A stretch of 64,000 nt of DNA from the NCBI RefSeq assembly GCF_030272615.1, contig NC_081412.1:25822501-25886500 (forward strand). The letters are read 5' to 3'. Of this stretch, positions 54,711-64,000 are shown in pieces. This DNA is from Cryptomeria japonica (taxonomy: Eukaryota > Streptophyta > Pinopsida > Cupressales > Cupressaceae). Under the pieces are notes generated by a model, which did no database searches, was not told where the DNA came from, and saw only the letters and a program-made list of their open reading frames with translations. Made by a program: the position numbers and the translations under genes. Position 1 is the stretch's first letter, and every line of letters begins with the position of its first letter.

Positions 54711-57700
54711 TCCATGAGCTTTCTATCCATACAAGATGGATCACGAAGTGTTAGATTTTAGATCCCTCTACAAGATAAACATCAAGAATACGCACCTTCA
54801 ACATCATATTGGTTGTTTGATCAATTGCAACGAACAAAGTACTTTACAAAGCAAGGTATGACATCCATATTGCTTTCATGGGATAGATGATGATGAGATT
54901 TGATTGAATTCTGTGACGTCTTTGGTTAGAGATGACAAATAATAATGGCATCCATATTACTCATGATGACTCATTTAAGCAAGAAAGTAATTGAAATAGA
55001 GTTGTAGAAATCAGATTTTGTAGCATAACAGAGATAAATGTGCACTAAGTGACCCAGACACTATTTAAGTTGGACAAGAACATAGCATGGGTGATGAGTT
55101 TGACCACACTTGAACTTGCTTAATAGTTTCACCTGTTATCAAACTCATCCTATGCAAAGAAAAATGACAAATGGTTTCGACCATTGTGCAACTCATCCCA
55201 AACACGCAAAAAGACAATCCGTGCTGTTTTGGGAAGTTCAAGCATACCAACTTCCTTGGTTTTGGTTTCAAGCATCTTTTGGGTTTCTTTCTAACATCCT
55301 CTTGTTTCTCTTTTTTTCATTAATCTCCAAAAGCATCATTTAAAAAAAGGAAATAGTTTTCCTTACTGAACTGGCAGAATTGATTGAGTTAGGCCATTAT
55401 TGTTTTAGTCTATGTCTTCGTGGGGTGATGCTATCATTAGGAGTGTAAACAGATTCAGGACTTGTATGGTGTTTGGAAAATGTTGTTCTTAGGAAAAAAA
55501 TGTCCATGAAGGCCTTGAAAAGGTAGTAAACCATTTGTAACAGCACTTGAGATAGTGTGCTAAGGAATTTCAACATTAACTCTTCTAGAGGTTTCTCCAA
55601 GTCATACTGTTGTTGTAACTTATTTCCCTGCTCTCTTTACTGGTTATTATATGTTACCTTAGATTGATAAGCACACTTGTATTATTAGATTTGTAATTAC
55701 AAGGAATCTTTTTTCTATAGTTCGGCAAATTTAACAGCATCTATATATTGAGATTTGGAAGGGTTTGTTCATGAAGAAAGACATGGAAAATCCACCCTAA
55801 TTACTGATAACATATTGAACATTTGCATCTAGTACTGGAAACTTGAAAAAAAACATCAATTGTTAACTTTAATGACGCATAAGTTTGCAAAGTGATTAGG
55901 TCCATAGGCCTGAATTACAGTTTAGTCTATCTAGTTTACGCAGTCAGTATAGAAAATCACGAATAACTCTAACTAATCTGATTTTGGGACTTCCAAATAG
56001 TTAGTCAGGCACCTCTGTTGTTTCACACTGAACAGGTAGGTAATCACCATCCAAACATATATATGAGATTCAAAGCCCGTTTCTCTAAAATTGCAGCTCC
56101 TTTACATGCTTTGCGGTATGGAAATCAAGAAATTGCATTTGCTGAAATTGAATAACAAAATGAGGAAAATTTGACAGTTTTTGACTTGTAAAGCTGCCTA
56201 AGATTAACAGGTATGCAATGAGGGCATTGCTTTTATAAAGCCAAGATTGCTAATTTTCTGAATTACAAGGAAATTGTGTGCATTGGTAAAAGTGGCGAGG
56301 GTATCCATTTGTGAAGAAGGAATATGTAAAATCATTACTTCATTTGCCACTATTTTGTTGAAACTCATCGAGTTACACGCTGTTATGAAGATCAATATTT
56401 TGTTGGACCTTATCACTAGCTGTTGCTTCCACGAGTAGCACTTAAAATATGAGGCTAGCCTTATTACACAAAAATTGTTTGATTGGCATACCTCACATAT
56501 GTTGTTGCTTCGTAATTCTGTCTCTAAAATTCTCAGCATTTCATATTCTTGACCTATTCTAATCATGTGCAGGCTTCTAGCATTCCTATTGTCTACTTGG
56601 ACTTGTGCCTTTCTATTCATTTGGTTCCACTGGCCACTAGTAGACATTTAGATTTATTAGCATTGAATAACGATACTGCAGATGCATTACCAAAAAAAAC
56701 CAGACAAAAGAGGAGAGTCTCCATGCCAGGTCTAAAATACAAAATCTTTGAATGCTCTATGCAGTTGAAAAAGAACTTGTGAATTCAGAATATTATAAAT
56801 AAGTACAGAATACATATGCCTCGAACTACTGAAAGCCTCAGTTTATGTGCTGCAGTAAGTCAGACATCAGTCATGTATGTCTTCAATAATTAAGAGATCA
56901 TGAAAAAGGAGTTTGTTAGAACTGAATGAAATAATAATTGAGCCAAAATATTAAAAATAAGCTTGAACAGACTATAATGATTACACATGCAGGAGATGCT
57001 GTTATAAGAATCAAGCATGCAATATCCTACTAATGCTGATCACAATTGATATGTTTGAGTATAACATGAATCAAGCCTTCAAATACCAATTAACTTTATG
57101 TTTAAGCTAACCCAGATTTATCCTTCTATTTTAAGTACAGTATCTTACATATTCTTTATTTTCATTATATTTTACAAATGCGATGCCCTCCCATGGCAAG
57201 GGAGCTACAGCCCATGGGGGATGGGAATACTTTGTGTCATGGAGGAGGGGACTTTAGCCCATGGGGAAGAGGATACCTTGTTTTCAGAGTATTTTGAGAG
57301 TAATTCAAGAATGCAGTTCCATTGGAGAAAGAGGCTATAGCTTCTATATATTCAGAGTATTTTAAGAATGTACCTGAAAAAAGGAGCTTGAGCCCCCTCC
57401 ATGGGACTTATTCATATATTCCATAGCACCACCTTGCTACAAAAAGATCTACGCTTTGCCAAATAGCAGCACCTTAGAAACTTTAGCTATCCCTCTCCTT
57501 CGGACCATTACTTAAGAGGATCTATTAAGTTTATTTTCTCAGATTTATTCTATTTCAACCTTATCAGATTATATTTGCAGTATCTGGTACTTCCCAGAAA
57601 ACTATGCGGTAGACCCAGGATAGTCGAACACAATACCACTTGCTAAGAGGATCTATTAGTCTTTTTTAACTCAGATCTATTATATTTCTATCTTATTAGA

Positions 57701-58334
57701 TTGTAGTATTTCCCAGAAAACTATGTAGCCCACCCGGAACAGTCAGACATCCTTCCACAAGCAAAAGTGAGGCTAGGGCCAATCAAGTTCCTTCTTTTGT
57801 TTCTAACCCTACCTTTTCTTTGAAAAAAAAACTAAGGCAATTGCTCTTGGCCAATAAAGAATTCTAATCTAATGAATACACTAATTCTGGTATGCCCATG
57901 CACCAGGTGAATTTAACTCGTCATAACACCTATCCTACTAAATATATCCTTTATTAGCAAAAATCGAATGGAATATATACCCTAGTACCATATAATTCAA
58001 TAAATTTAAACCCTAATACCCAATTAGATTCACTCAAAAGATATAACTTTAGGGCTAATTACTCTTGCTACACAAAATTCTCGTAAAGATTCAGTATTGC
58101 AGAATTACACCAACTGAATAGACAGATACACATTTACAAAAGAATTAAAGGATTACTTGAATTTTTTTACTGATCATTCTGACAAAGATATTTAATTTTT
58201 GGGGAAGTGATTCAAAACACGCGTTTTCTCATGTCTATTTGTAGATATAAATAATTAAAATTATTTCCCCAGATGTACTCACCTCGTGTTTATCATATTC
58301 CAGAGTTCGATATACCCAATTATGCCCAATTAGT
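54711..58334. other. Intergenic region without a clear gene
   Basis: Several short frames (e.g. 56204-56647 minus, 56549-56782 plus) show no recognisable domain. Exons of a host gene cannot be excluded. An imperfect tandem duplication of about 131 bases starts at 57513 and 57644. Repeated GCCCATGGGG/CCATGG words occur at 57190-57270. Confidence 0.4.
57513..57770. repeat. Imperfect 131-bp tandem duplication
   Basis: TAAGAGGATCTATTA begins each copy (57513 and 57644); CCCAGAAAACTATG and later words recur at matching distances, with many changes. Confidence 0.75.
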
Positions 58335-58790
58335 TTAGTTCTCATCAATTTCGGCTACTGGCAGCTCAAATTTGCAGATTGGGCAAACATGGTTGTAATC
58401 TAATAGCCACTCTTCAATACAGCCATCATGAAAAATATGTTCACAAGGCAACTCTTTCCCCATCTCTCCTATTTCCATATCCTCAATACAAATCAAGCAC
58501 TGTAACTTCTCCTCAATCTTTATCAAGGGCAAGTCGTATACATAATCTTCATCTGCTTGACTCCACTTAAAGAACAGATACTCGTCTTGGGCATCCATGT
58601 CCTCTCGAGCAGCCTCAACAATTTGTTCAAGGTGATTTGCTCTTACCTTCAAATCCTTTTCGTTTTCTGGTACAAAGATTCCCAGTCTCTCCTCCAGCCA
58701 TTTGCAATCAAAGTCATTGTAGATTACCTGGGAATTTCTCCAGTCACCATCAAAATCAAATTCTACCCTGTTATAAACCCAATATGACAT
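58335..58790 (-). CDS. RING-H2 finger protein, E3 ubiquitin ligase-like, 151 aa
   Basis: An uninterrupted 151-residue frame ends in a canonical C3H2C3 RING-H2 domain: Cys98, Cys101, Cys116, His118, His121, Cys124, Cys136 and Cys139, with Trp128 and Pro137 where expected. RING-H2 proteins bind two zinc ions and an E2 enzyme, passing ubiquitin to a substrate. Before it is an acidic, aromatic N-terminal part (YWVYNRVEFDFDGDW) and a charged helical stretch; no membrane segment or signal peptide is visible. The product is probably soluble. The gene has no intron in this reading, as is common in small plant RING genes. A TATA box lies about 110 bases upstream. It is the only clear host-like gene in the window. 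Substrate and exact subfamily are unknown. Confidence 0.85.
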   Translation of the reverse strand: MSYWVYNRVEFDFDGDWRNSQVIYNDFDCKWLEERLGIFVPENEKDLKVRANHLEQIVEAAREDMDAQDEYLFFKWSQADEDYVYDLPLIKIEEKLQCLICIEDMEIGEMGKELPCEHIFHDGCIEEWLLDYNHVCPICKFELPVAEIDEN

Positions 58791-58900
58791 TGCTCTCTAA
58801 TGCAAAACCAACCACTATTGGGTATTTTCTTATCGCAGAATTTCCCTTTGTCAGACTGAAGTTTATACCATGTTGATTAGGGAATGACCACTGATCTATA

Positions 58901-58909
58901 TCCTTTATA
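58901..58909 (-). promoter_or_regulatory. Putative TATA box of the RING-H2 gene
   Basis: Minus strand TATAAAGGA, 111-119 bases upstream of the ATG at 58790, a usual distance allowing a 70-90-base 5' UTR. Confidence 0.55.
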
Positions 58910-59489
58910 CGGAAATAAACTCTTTAAACATTAAAAAAGATGGTTGCCCTACAAGAATACTAAGAGTTGTTTAATTAGAGAAAACAGTGTCGTTCACGTA
59001 AGTTCCAAATGCAAAGAAAATTTATTTTATATTGGAAAAATTTTAATATATTGTATTGACAATAAGTGTTTAGAAGTATATTTGGAAGGTTTATAATTAG
59101 TATATGTATTATGTATTATAAACATATTTATTTAAAAGATGTTTAGATTAGTTTGAATTATTTTATTTATTTGAGCTTTATTTTATTTGAAGATTTTCTT
59201 TTTCAAATCATTATCCATTATTTTGGTAATTTTATTTTTTACATGTAGTAAACATTATATTTATATGTTTTAAAAGTTACATTTTATATTTTATGTCGAT
59301 TGTGTTTTGGTTTTTATATACATAATCATGATGTAACATTCTATGCCTTTTTGTCACTATATAACACCTCTAACATAATAAAAAAGTTGGTCAATTAGTA
59401 TATATAATCTAAAATGTCATTTATTAAACTTGGAATCATAAGTATTAAAGTATAAATATGAAAATTAGTTATATGCAATAGTCTCAAAA
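58910..59489. other. A/T-rich spacer
   Basis: Very A/T-rich (e.g. TATTTATTTGAGC...TTATTTG around 59160-59190); no gene is seen. Confidence 0.6.
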
Positions 59490-59739
59490 GGTAGAGGAGG
59501 ATCATCTTGTCATTAAACCATTCTTTGGAGAATTTCTTATGTAGGATCAAGAGCTTCCTAGAGCAGGTCTTCCATAGCCAAGGGAGCCTAGCAAGAGATC
59601 CCATGGCCTCACTACCACTCTATCAATACCCAAAAATTTCAAATGTCACACAAAGACATGTACCAATCCTCTTGATGAGAAGGAGACAAAGAGAAGTAGC
59701 TACATGCCTATGTGGATTAGAATATAAGAATGGTCCTAA

Positions 59740-60130
59740 AGACCAAGTCTAAGGGAAGATCTAAAACTCTTGGTAAAAAGAACAAAGTGAAGTGAAGGAC
59801 TGTGGAAAGAGAGGACATGTTAAGAAGGAATGCAAGAATCCAAAGAAACAATTTGATTCCTCTATAGAGAAATCCTCAAAGTCAACGATGCTTTGATTTC
59901 TTCTCTTCATGTAATGACTAAAAACATTGGTTAATTTATTTAGGATTCTCGTACCACATGACTCCTCATAAGAAGTGGTTTTCCACATAGGAGAAGTATG
60001 ATGGAGGAAAAATCTACATCGATGATAATACTTTATAGCCTATTGTTGGAAGGGGTAAGACTGAGTTGTGTTTAAGTGATAGGAGAATAAAATCTCTTTC
60101 AGGTGCTTTTAATGTCCCAGGTTTAGAAAA
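59740..60130 (+). pseudogene. Copia gag knuckle and protease (element J)
   Basis: A decayed CCHC knuckle (KDCGKRGHVKKECKNP, about 59797-59845, first Cys lost by a small frame change) is followed by a protease-like stretch (SYHMTPHKKWFST, then NTL and NVPGLEKK) around 59940-60130. The DSG triad is not intact. Confidence 0.6.
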
Positions 60131-60299
60131 AAAAATTAATTTCAATTTCTATGTTTAATGATATGGGATTGCATGTAACATTTGACACGCATGGTTGTAG
60201 ATTAGTATGAGGAAACTTGGTGGTAGAAAGAGAGACAAGGAAGGGGACTCTTTTTAAGATTGAAACCACTGCAGTTATTAAATATTCTAATGTATCTGA

Positions 60300-61160
60300 A
60301 TGTGAAAATACTTGCATGTTGTGGCATCGTAGATTGTGACACATTAGTGAGAATGGCTCAAAAACCATGTTGAATAAAAATTTGTTAGACAATATTTTAT
60401 ATTCTGATGAGAATTTTGAATTTTGTGAACATTGCTTGTCTGACAAACAAAATATAAAATCATTTCCTTCTAGCAATAATACATCTAAGAATAAACTGGA
60501 AATTATTCACTCAAATGTATTCGGTTCAATGGATATTGAATTGATTGGAAGATCTAGATATTTTGTATCCTTCATTGATGATGTTTCTAGATATAGTTGG
60601 TTATAATTTATAAGCCATATATATGAAGTTTTCACTAAGTTTAAAGATTTTTAAGGCCTTAGTTGAAAAGAAAACATATTGTAAAATCAAGGTTTTAAGA
60701 ATTGATAATGGTGGAGAATATTGGTCTAATAAATTTTGTAAGCATGCAGGAACTGTAAGACAAAAAAGTACTCCATATACTTCACAATAAAATGGAGTGG
60801 TACAAAGGTTAAATCAAACGGTAATGGAAAGAGCTAGAAATATGTTACATGGTTCACAACTTGATAGATGCTTTTGGGCAGAAGTTGTAAGTACTTCTTG
60901 TTATTTATTAAATAGATCTCCTTATAAGGCTCTTAACACAATACCTTATGAAGTGTAGACAGGTAAGAAACCTTTTGTTTCACATTTAAGGGTATTTGGC
61001 TATGAAGCTTATGTTCATGTGCCTAAAAAAAAACTAAGTTGGATCCAAAAGATGAAAAGAGCATTTTCATTGGATGTGGTGATAATGTAAAAGGATATAA
61101 GTTATGGAATCCATTAACTAAAAAATATATCTTTTCTATCTAAGATGTGATTTTTAGGGA
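60300..61160 (+). pseudogene. Copia integrase (element J)
   Basis: Readable pieces: MLWHRRL and CEHCLSDKQ (zinc region, 60315-60445), IIHSNVFGSMD and FVSFIDDVSRYSWL (first Asp changed to Asn in HSNV), RIDNGGEYWSNKF (second Asp), NGVVQRLNQTVMERARNML (catalytic Glu position reads Gln), and a YEAYVHVPKKK tail. It is inactive. Confidence 0.75.
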
Positions 61161-61489
61161 ACCTAGTGTTATTTGTGATCTTAAACAATCGAAAGAAAAA
61201 AGAGAAGGAAAAGATAGTGCATTTTGAAACAAAGCATGAAAGTGCACCTCAGCAAGAATAGAGAGATGGACATGAGGATGAGGATGAGGAAGAAGGAGAT
61301 GAGTGTTTACAAACAATTATTGATCAAACCAACAAACATGAAGAGATTGAGCAAGATCAAAAATAACAAGAACCCCATACTATTCTTAGAAGATCTGCAA
61401 GACAAATGAATCTAGTTGATAGGTATATCCCACCAAATTTTTGTTGTATGTTTTATTTTATTAAATATTGACGATGAACCTAGATCCTA

Positions 61490-62220
61490 TAGAGAAGTTA
61501 TTTTAGCATATGATTATGATTCTTGACAGCAATCTATATTAGAGGCGATAATGGCATTAGAATCATGCAACACATTGGATCTTGTTCATTTACCCAAAGG
61601 AAGAAAATCCATTGGTTGCAAATGGGTTCATTGGATAAGTAGAAAGCTAGACTAGTAGCTAATGGCTACTCTTAGAGAGAGAATTGATTTTGGTGAGATT
61701 TTCTCTCCTATTGCTAAGATATCTTCTATTAGATTGCTTTTATCCATTATTGCAGCTAATGATTTTGAGATTGAGAAAATGGATGTTAAAATTTCTTTTT
61801 TTCATGGAGACTTAGAAGAGAAAATTTATATGCAACAACATAAAGGATTTGAGGTAAAAGGAAAGGACAATTGGTTTTGGTTTGTAGGTTAAAACGATCT
61901 CGTTATGGTTTAAAACAGTCTCCCTAACTGTGGTATCAAAAAATCAATTCATTTGTCATGAAATTGGGTTTTGTAAGAAGTGAAGAAGAAGATCATTGTG
62001 TAACATTAAATATATTAATGATTATATTCTAATCATTGTCTTGTATGTATATGATATGCTACTTATCAATAATTCTAAGACAATGGTATGTCAGCTAAAA
62101 GATCAATTTTCACAGGCATTTGATATGAAGGAATTGGGAGCTACAAGATATATACTTGGTATGGAAATCAAAAGAGATCAAGTAAACAGAAACCTTTGAT
62201 TATCACAAAGTAAGTATGTT
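61490..62220 (+). pseudogene. Copia reverse transcriptase (element J)
   Basis: MALESCNTLDLVHLPKGRK, then IDFGEIFSPIAKISSIRLLL and KMDVKISFFHGDLEEKIYMQ, then RYGLKQSP. The active-site box reads YVYD instead of YVDD, losing one catalytic Asp (about 62046-62057). DMKELGATRYILGMEI follows. Frames change near 61650 and 61900. Confidence 0.82.
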
Positions 62221-62229
62221 GGCCCTATT

Positions 62230-63241
62230 TTGAATAGATTTAATATGCAAGATTGTAAACCAATAAGAATTCCTTTACAGGTTGGCACTAAGCTTTCATT
62301 AGATATGTGTACTAAGAATGATGATGATTTAGAGGATATGTCTAATATGCCTTATGCTAGTACTGTAGGAACTTTAATGTATGCAATGGTTTGCACTAGA
62401 ATATATATTGCACAAGTAGTGATAATTTTAAGTATGTTTATTTCTAACTCTAGTGGAGAACATTGGAATCATGTTAAAAGGGTGTCTAGATATTTGCAAG
62501 GAACTTCTAATTATTGTTTAGAGTATTTTAGGACTAAAAATTTGGATAAGACATTAGACATACATGAATTTATTGATGCAGATTGGGTAGGTGACTTGGA
62601 TAGTCAAAGGTCCACTAGTGGGTATGTGTTTACTTTCTTTGGAGGAGCAGTGAGTTAGATGAGTTGTTACAAGTATGGTTGTCGTTGCACCAAAAGATCG
62701 ACTTGTTAATTCTCGATACAACCACTAGACTTATAGAATGCACAAGAGGCGATTAAGCCATGTCACAAACCTGAGCCCTGCACTGCACAACACAAGGAGA
62801 CCAAGGATGCACACCTTGCAACAATCCCCCCACTAGTGCAAGTGAGGGGTTTGAACCTATGATCAAGATCTGATACCACTTGTTACAAGTGTGGTTGTCA
62901 TTGCACCAAAAGATCGACCTCTCAATGCCTAATACAACTACTAGACTTATAGAATCCATAGGAGGCGGTTAAGCCATGTCACAAACCCGAGTGTTGCGTT
63001 GCATATCACAAGGAGATGAAGGGTGCACACCTTGCAACATGAGTAAAAGGTAGGCTATAGTTTCTTTATCCACAACCGAAGTAGAGTATATGGTTGCTAC
63101 ACATATTTCTAAGGACATAGTATGGTTATAGAGATTGTGTGCAGGTATTGGTTTTGATTACAAGGTTACTCAACTTAATTTTGATAGTTAGAGTGCAATT
63201 CGTTTAGCTACGCATCATATGCATCATGCATAGACTATGCA
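62230..63241 (+). pseudogene. Copia RNase H, split by a TRIM (element J)
   Basis: NRFNMQDCKPIRIPL and ISRYLQGTSNYCL-like blocks, then DADWVGDLDSQRSTSGYVFT, with the reading entering the TRIM after GGAVS. After the TRIM (63040 on) it continues in frame: AIVSLSTTEVEYMVA, then SAIRLATHHMHHA. Removing the TRIM and one TGAGT copy rejoins the frame exactly, apart from existing stops. Confidence 0.82.
62665..63039 (-). mobile_element. TRIM element (copy 2) inside RNase H of element J
   Basis: Terminal repeats 62665-62823 and 62881-63039 (159 bases each; TGTTACAAGT...TTGCAACA on the plus strand), primer site TGGTATCAGATC (minus, 62867-62878), polypurine tract on the minus strand next to 62823, and a perfect TGAGT duplication (62660-62664 and 63040-63044). 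Same family as 33957-34321, inverted. No coding capacity. Confidence 0.95.
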
Positions 63242-63718
63242 TGTTGATGCAGGAGCATCCCCGGTTCATAGCAATCCTGCATCAACCAAAAACATTTTCC
63301 CTTCTGTTTTTCTTTCTGTGTGTCTTGGTTTTGGCTCACCGGATCCTATGGAGTTGGATTCTACTTGAAGACTTGATCATATTTATTTCTCCTAGACCGC
63401 ATCACATTTGGATCATTTTCCGGCAAGATATCGCTATCAGTTTCTTTAACAGTTTCTTGTTACCAGTTGGCAGTTCTTGTTACTGATTACCTGGACCTAT
63501 TTTGGTGATCTACCAGAACCCCTTTCGAAGCTTACGGAGCCTTGGGCATTGATTCTAGTGTTCCTTGGCGTATGGCCGACGTTTTCCCATGATCTACGTT
63601 TCATCCTTTGGATTTTCCAGAGGAATCTCTTGGCGGAGGCTGACCTTGTTATTTTACACGTTAGGTCTTGTTCTTCAGGTTTTGATCCCTTTTGGGCCGT
63701 CTGTATCCTTTGGATTGA

Positions 63719-63726
63719 TATATATA
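63719..63726 (+). promoter_or_regulatory. TATA box of LTR K
   Basis: TATATATA in GATTGATATATATATTATTG. Confidence 0.5.
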
Positions 63727-63906
63727 TTATTGTAATCACGCATTAGAATGGAATCAATCAGAGAATCAAGTAGCTAGACTATGCATAGAAGATAGATTTC
63801 ATGATTCAAGGTCCCGGTTGTGACCTATTATGTATGTTCTACTAGGCCTGTGAGCCGGTATGTTGTAACCCAGTTGTTACTAGTTGGATGTAATCAATTT
63901 TCATGC

Positions 63907-63912
63907 AATAAA
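63907..63912 (+). terminator. Polyadenylation signal of LTR K
   Basis: AATAAA in GCAATAAAACAATC, at a plausible R-region distance after the TATA box. Confidence 0.5.
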
Positions 63913-64000
63913 ACAATCTATTCTGCATTGCCTCCATCATATCTTTGTGTTTTCATTGTGTTTACTCTTGCTAACCGGTCCAAATTGATCTCTTTGAGGT

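Larger units (their letters stand above)
59490..63241 (+). mobile_element. Element J: badly decayed Ty1/copia internal region
   Basis: Fragments in copia order (gag knuckle, protease, integrase, RT, RNase H) run along the plus strand with many stops and frameshifts. No LTR of its own was recognised. It is interrupted by a TRIM at 62665-63039 and cut off near 63241 by LTR K. Confidence 0.85.
63242..64000 (+). repeat. LTR K: start of another LTR retrotransposon (cut by window end)
   Basis: An abrupt change from RNase H coding sequence to TGTTGATGCAGGAGC at 63242, a TATA run (about 63717-63727) followed by TTATTG, and an AATAAA signal (63907-63912) about 180 bases later are the order expected of U3-R-U5 on the plus strand. 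No primer site is reached before 64000. The exact start may be a few bases later; coding and partner LTR are out of view. Confidence 0.6.

Noticed and set aside
56204-56782. Host gene exons
   Set aside because: Short frames on opposite strands, no domain, and only weak splice-site-like words.

Overview
The window looks like a plant nuclear genome, most likely from a large, transposon-bloated genome such as a gymnosperm. This rests on the low GC content, nested Ty1/copia and Ty3/gypsy LTR retrotransposons with plant-type primer-binding sites (mostly TGGTATCAGAGC, initiator tRNA-Met), a plant-style tRNA-derived SINE, a TRIM element and a single plant-like RING-H2 gene. The species cannot be named from sequence alone. 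No rRNA, tRNA, CRISPR or bacterial-type gene was seen. Only one likely host gene is convincing: an intronless RING-H2 E3 ligase-like gene on the minus strand at 58335-58790, with a TATA box just upstream.

Layout, with elements lettered A-K. A (1-2328, minus) is the end of a gypsy-like element: an LTR, a primer site and a leader with an AGCGC-rich array. It sits inside the 3' LTR of B (2329-8308, minus), a decayed copia element with gag, protease, integrase and RT/RNase H. 8309-10398 is non-coding or degenerate. C (10399-19101, minus) is a Tat-like gypsy element whose gag is missing and whose pol is split by a 1.6-kb solo-LTR-like insertion (13920-15537). An unrecognised coding remnant on the minus strand (about 19.1-20.36 kb and 28.2-28.9 kb) is split by D (20363-28193, plus), a full-length chromovirus-like gypsy element with matching CTCAT target duplications. 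E (28.9-32.7 kb, minus) is a gag-only copia-like remnant carrying a solo LTR (29644-30830, duplication ACAAG).

F (33367-38888, plus) is a non-autonomous copia-like element. It encodes gag and protease followed by an acidic extension, and has no integrase or RT. A TRIM (33957-34321) lies in its leader. G (40048-48591, plus) is a small coding-poor LTR element. H (40940-46597, minus) is nested in G: a very young, apparently intact copia element with one uninterrupted 1292-residue polyprotein. Its LTRs carry a striking 33-bp hairpin repeat upstream of the TATA box, five copies in one LTR and one in the other. 48.6-52.0 kb is intergenic with a tRNA-derived SINE. I (52003-54705, plus) is a 2.7-kb non-autonomous LTR element filled with minisatellites. 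After the RING gene island comes J (about 59.5-63.24 kb, plus), a badly decayed copia element. A second copy of the TRIM interrupts J, and J is then cut by the start of another LTR, K (63242 to the window end).

The order of events can be read from the nesting: A into B; the 13.9-kb LTR into C; C and D into the unknown coding unit; the TRIM into F and J; H into G. Almost every element is dead (stops, frameshifts, lost catalytic residues). H is the exception. Element boundaries come from direct comparison of repeat ends and target-site duplications. Family names rest on recognised protein motifs.
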